6,125 bases of DNA. It comes from Bacillota bacterium. GTDB taxonomy: Bacteria; Bacillota; DTU065. The DNA lies in the NCBI GenBank assembly GCA_012842235.1, contig DUTE01000307.1, positions 1 through 6,125 on the forward strand, read 5' to 3'. A program made the position numbers and the translations under genes. Below, one piece after another: positions 4,705-6,125 of this stretch (the first letter of the stretch is position 1; each line of letters begins with the position of its first letter). The notes under the pieces are model-generated. The model saw nothing but the letters and a program-made list of their open reading frames with translations. It was not told the DNA's origin and searched no databases.

Positions 4705-5367
4705 CTATAGTATAAACATACAAGCAATCAGTGGATAGGCTATTCTAATGTTTTTCTTTACCAACAAATAGACAACTCCATATAATAGACCTGAAAAGAA
4801 AGACAAGATTCCAGCATTTAAGTTGCCTTTAGTCAATGCATGAGCTAAGCCCCATGTTAGTCCGACCAATATACCTCCCCAAGGAATATTAGATTTGGAA
4901 AATTTTAATTCTCCTGCCTTTTGGCTAAAAACAATAATCAAGACGATCAATACGGTTTCCATTAAATAGTATAGATATTGAAAAGTAAATTTCAACCATC
5001 CCAGATTATGTAACTCCTTATATACCTTCCATCCACTCCAATTCCAAATGCTAATCCCAATAGAAACCAACACCAAGAACAATGTAATAATCCAATCCTT
5101 TTGATTCATCTTTTCTTGATAATCCCAGTAGTCAAAGCCATATTTCTTCTTTGAAACTTTAGAAAGAATAAATGCCATAATACCCCATAAGATTATCGTC
5201 GCTATCCAATGATAAATAATTTTTGCTGTTGAGTATTTACTCAAATCAACATTGAATATAATTGGCTCAATCAAATATACAAGCACAATCTCGAGTCCTA
5301 ACCCTAAAAAAGCATATAGGCTTAACCAAAGATAGTCCATCCATTGAACTGCTTTTGTTTCTTTCAA
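4705..5367 (-). CDS. Multi-pass membrane protein, CPBP/Abi-like
   Basis: With the TTG start at 5367 the protein has 220 residues and about six membrane helices (roughly 12-34, 51-69, 92-109, 130-148, 161-177 and 184-203). The C-terminal half, IPWGGILVGLTWGLAHALTK (161-180), resembles motif 2 of the CPBP intramembrane protease (Abi) family, with His176 in a WxxxH context. Only a single glutamate (E137, YLMET) stands where the EExxxR motif would be, and the usual third-motif histidine is absent (YPLIACMFIL at the end). Catalysis is therefore doubtful; I recall similar clostridial proteins with the same kind of ending, so this is probably not a truncation. TTG 5367 was chosen over an upstream GTG at 5478 because AGGGGG (5380-5375) lies seven bases before it and the family-like sequence begins there (KETKAVQWMDYLW). 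The gene stands alone, with its own terminator. Confidence 0.72.
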   Translation of the reverse strand: MKETKAVQWMDYLWLSLYAFLGLGLEIVLVYLIEPIIFNVDLSKYSTAKIIYHWIATIILWGIMAFILSKVSKKKYGFDYWDYQEKMNQKDWIITLFLVLVSIGISIWNWSGWKVYKELHNLGWLKFTFQYLYYLMETVLIVLIIVFSQKAGELKFSKSNIPWGGILVGLTWGLAHALTKGNLNAGILSFFSGLLYGVVYLLVKKNIRIAYPLIACMFIL

Positions 5368-5689
5368 TATAATACCCCCTAACATAACACAAAAGTAGTA
5401 TAAAATATCTTGTAAAATAACAGAGAAGTCCTCTAAATCCGAGTATAGGTTTTCTAGGCAAAAATATGATGGAAACACTTATGACTAGAGATTTCAAAGT
5501 ACGAGAAATACTCACCGTAAGGCCACCACTCTAGTGATTACACGCAACTTACATATTGATACAACCGAAAGCTCTTAGTGTATGAAGAGAAAACAAAAAC
5601 AGCCTGTCCTAACTATGATATGGTTCACCGTATGAGTTCTACTCGCAAAATAAATAGAACGTATTTGGTGACAAATATAATAGGATAAA
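5368..5689. other. Gene-free stretch upstream of the membrane-protein gene
   Basis: About 320 bases separate the membrane-protein start from the terminator of the next gene. Apart from a candidate -10 box at 5397-5402 I see no supported gene. Open frames here are short and lack ribosome-binding sites; a GTG-initiated extension of the membrane protein to 5478 is judged unlikely. Confidence 0.5.
5397..5402 (-). promoter_or_regulatory. Candidate -10 box of the membrane-protein gene
   Basis: On the minus strand TATACT (5402-5397) would start transcription near base 5390, about 23 bases before the TTG codon and just upstream of the AGGGGG ribosome-binding site. No good -35 is seen at 16-18 bp (TCTCTG or CTCTGT at best). 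Confidence 0.35.
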
Positions 5690-5723
5690 AGCAGTAGATT
5701 ATTTCTATAATAAATCTACTGCT
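5690..5723 (-). terminator. Terminator of the hypothetical gene at the right edge
   Basis: AGCAGTAGATT (5690-5700) and AATCTACTGCT (5713-5723) form a perfect 11-bp stem with a 12-base loop. On the minus strand it is followed by TTTTATCCTATTATATTT and begins 22 bases after the stop of the gene at 5746. Confidence 0.8.
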
Positions 5724-5745
5724 CTAAAATCATATTTAATTTAAC

Positions 5746-6123
5746 TTAAATCCTTTCAATACCCTGCAAATCAAAATAAACATTCCTTGCCTTAAATGGA
5801 GAAGGATTACTATATTGTAATTTCACTTTCTCAAAATCACTTATTCTTTTAGAATGATAATAAGGTTTTTCAAACCTTAACCTTTTATCTCTTAACCAAT
5901 CAGGAACCTCTATATCATGTAATTGCAAATAATAATCTATTAATGCTGATACTTTGATTAAATACTTTATCTCTTCATCATTGCAGTTGTCAATATCTAT
6001 TGGCTCATATAAACTTTTTATAAACTTCATATCTTTAGATTTTAATAATTCTAATAATTGGTTAATACTTGTATCTTCGTCTGGATACTCAAATAAATCC
6101 TTTAAGTATTTATTCCCAATCAT
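5746..6123 (-). CDS. Hypothetical protein of unknown function, 5' end uncertain
   Basis: An ATG at 6123-6121 gives 125 residues, but only two bases precede it in the window, so no ribosome-binding site can be checked and the gene may begin further out. The protein is soluble and has no signal peptide or membrane helix. It is acidic in the first half (YPDEDTSINQLLELLKSKD, then DIDNCNDEEIKYLIKVSALI, helix-rich). It ends in a more basic, aromatic part: VPDWLRDKRLRF, KPYYHSKRISDFEKVKLQYS, NPSPFKARNVYFDLQGIERI. Composition and well-spaced motifs argue for a real gene. I recall similar small proteins in Firmicutes, in some cases next to nucleotidyltransferase-like genes, but here nothing follows it before the terminator. 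No function is assigned; a component of a two-gene system whose partner lies outside the window is one possibility. Confidence 0.7.
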   Translation of the reverse strand: MIGNKYLKDLFEYPDEDTSINQLLELLKSKDMKFIKSLYEPIDIDNCNDEEIKYLIKVSALIDYYLQLHDIEVPDWLRDKRLRFEKPYYHSKRISDFEKVKLQYSNPSPFKARNVYFDLQGIERI

Positions 6124-6125
6124 AA

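Noticed and set aside
5368..5478. GTG-initiated N-terminal extension of the membrane protein by 37 residues
   Set aside because: No ribosome-binding site precedes the GTG, the extension would cover the candidate -10 box and the strong AGGGGG site, and it does not resemble the family start.
5267..5515. 82-codon minus-strand frame overlapping the membrane-protein start
   Set aside because: It overlaps the well-supported TTG start and membrane helix of the other frame and has no plausible ribosome-binding site.
1..6125. CRISPR array, tRNA, rRNA, prophage or defence system
   Set aside because: No repeat-spacer pattern, cloverleaf, rRNA signature or recognised defence gene was seen on either strand.

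Overview
The window looks like a chromosome segment from a low-GC, probably anaerobic Gram-positive bacterium (Firmicutes, Clostridia-like). This rests on AT-rich spacers, strong AGGAGG or GGGGG ribosome-binding sites, use of TTG starts, compact Rho-independent terminators, and the protein types seen (DegV family, an FNR-like regulator, a Gram-positive-type small lipoprotein). The exact genus cannot be read from the sequence.

Layout. Bases 1-103 hold the start of a DegV-family gene on the minus strand. A gene-free stretch (104-670) precedes it and carries a good minus-strand promoter, so degV would have a leader of about 320 nt. Next comes the best-defined unit, a three-gene minus-strand operon: a stand-alone heavy-metal-binding (HMA) protein (3317-3532), a P1B-type metal-transporting ATPase (1459-3306) and an FNR-like regulator (733-1434). 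It ends in a strong hairpin terminator (671-708). Upstream of the operon are a -10 box and a perfect FNR box, TTGATCTAAATCAA, centred 41.5 bp from the predicted transcription start. A small lipoprotein gene (3769-4050) runs the other way. Then comes a long AT-rich gene-poor stretch (4051-4704) with hairpins and one possible gene remnant, a minus-strand membrane protein (4705-5367), another gene-poor stretch, and a minus-strand hypothetical gene (5746-6123) whose 5' end may lie outside the window.

How the genes fit together. The regulator carries the E-x-x-S-R recognition-helix signature that reads TTGAT half-sites in E. coli FNR. It also has a cysteine that aligns with FNR Cys122 and three N-terminal cysteines. 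The perfect FNR box sits at the class II activator position of its own operon. The simplest reading is an autoregulated, oxygen-, redox- or metal-responsive metal-efflux module: HMA protein, ATPase and regulator. The ATPase has CPG in place of the usual CPC in its membrane metal site and HELS in its last helix, so its metal cannot be assigned with confidence. The remaining genes show no clear functional link to this module. I found no CRISPR array, RNA gene or intact mobile element.
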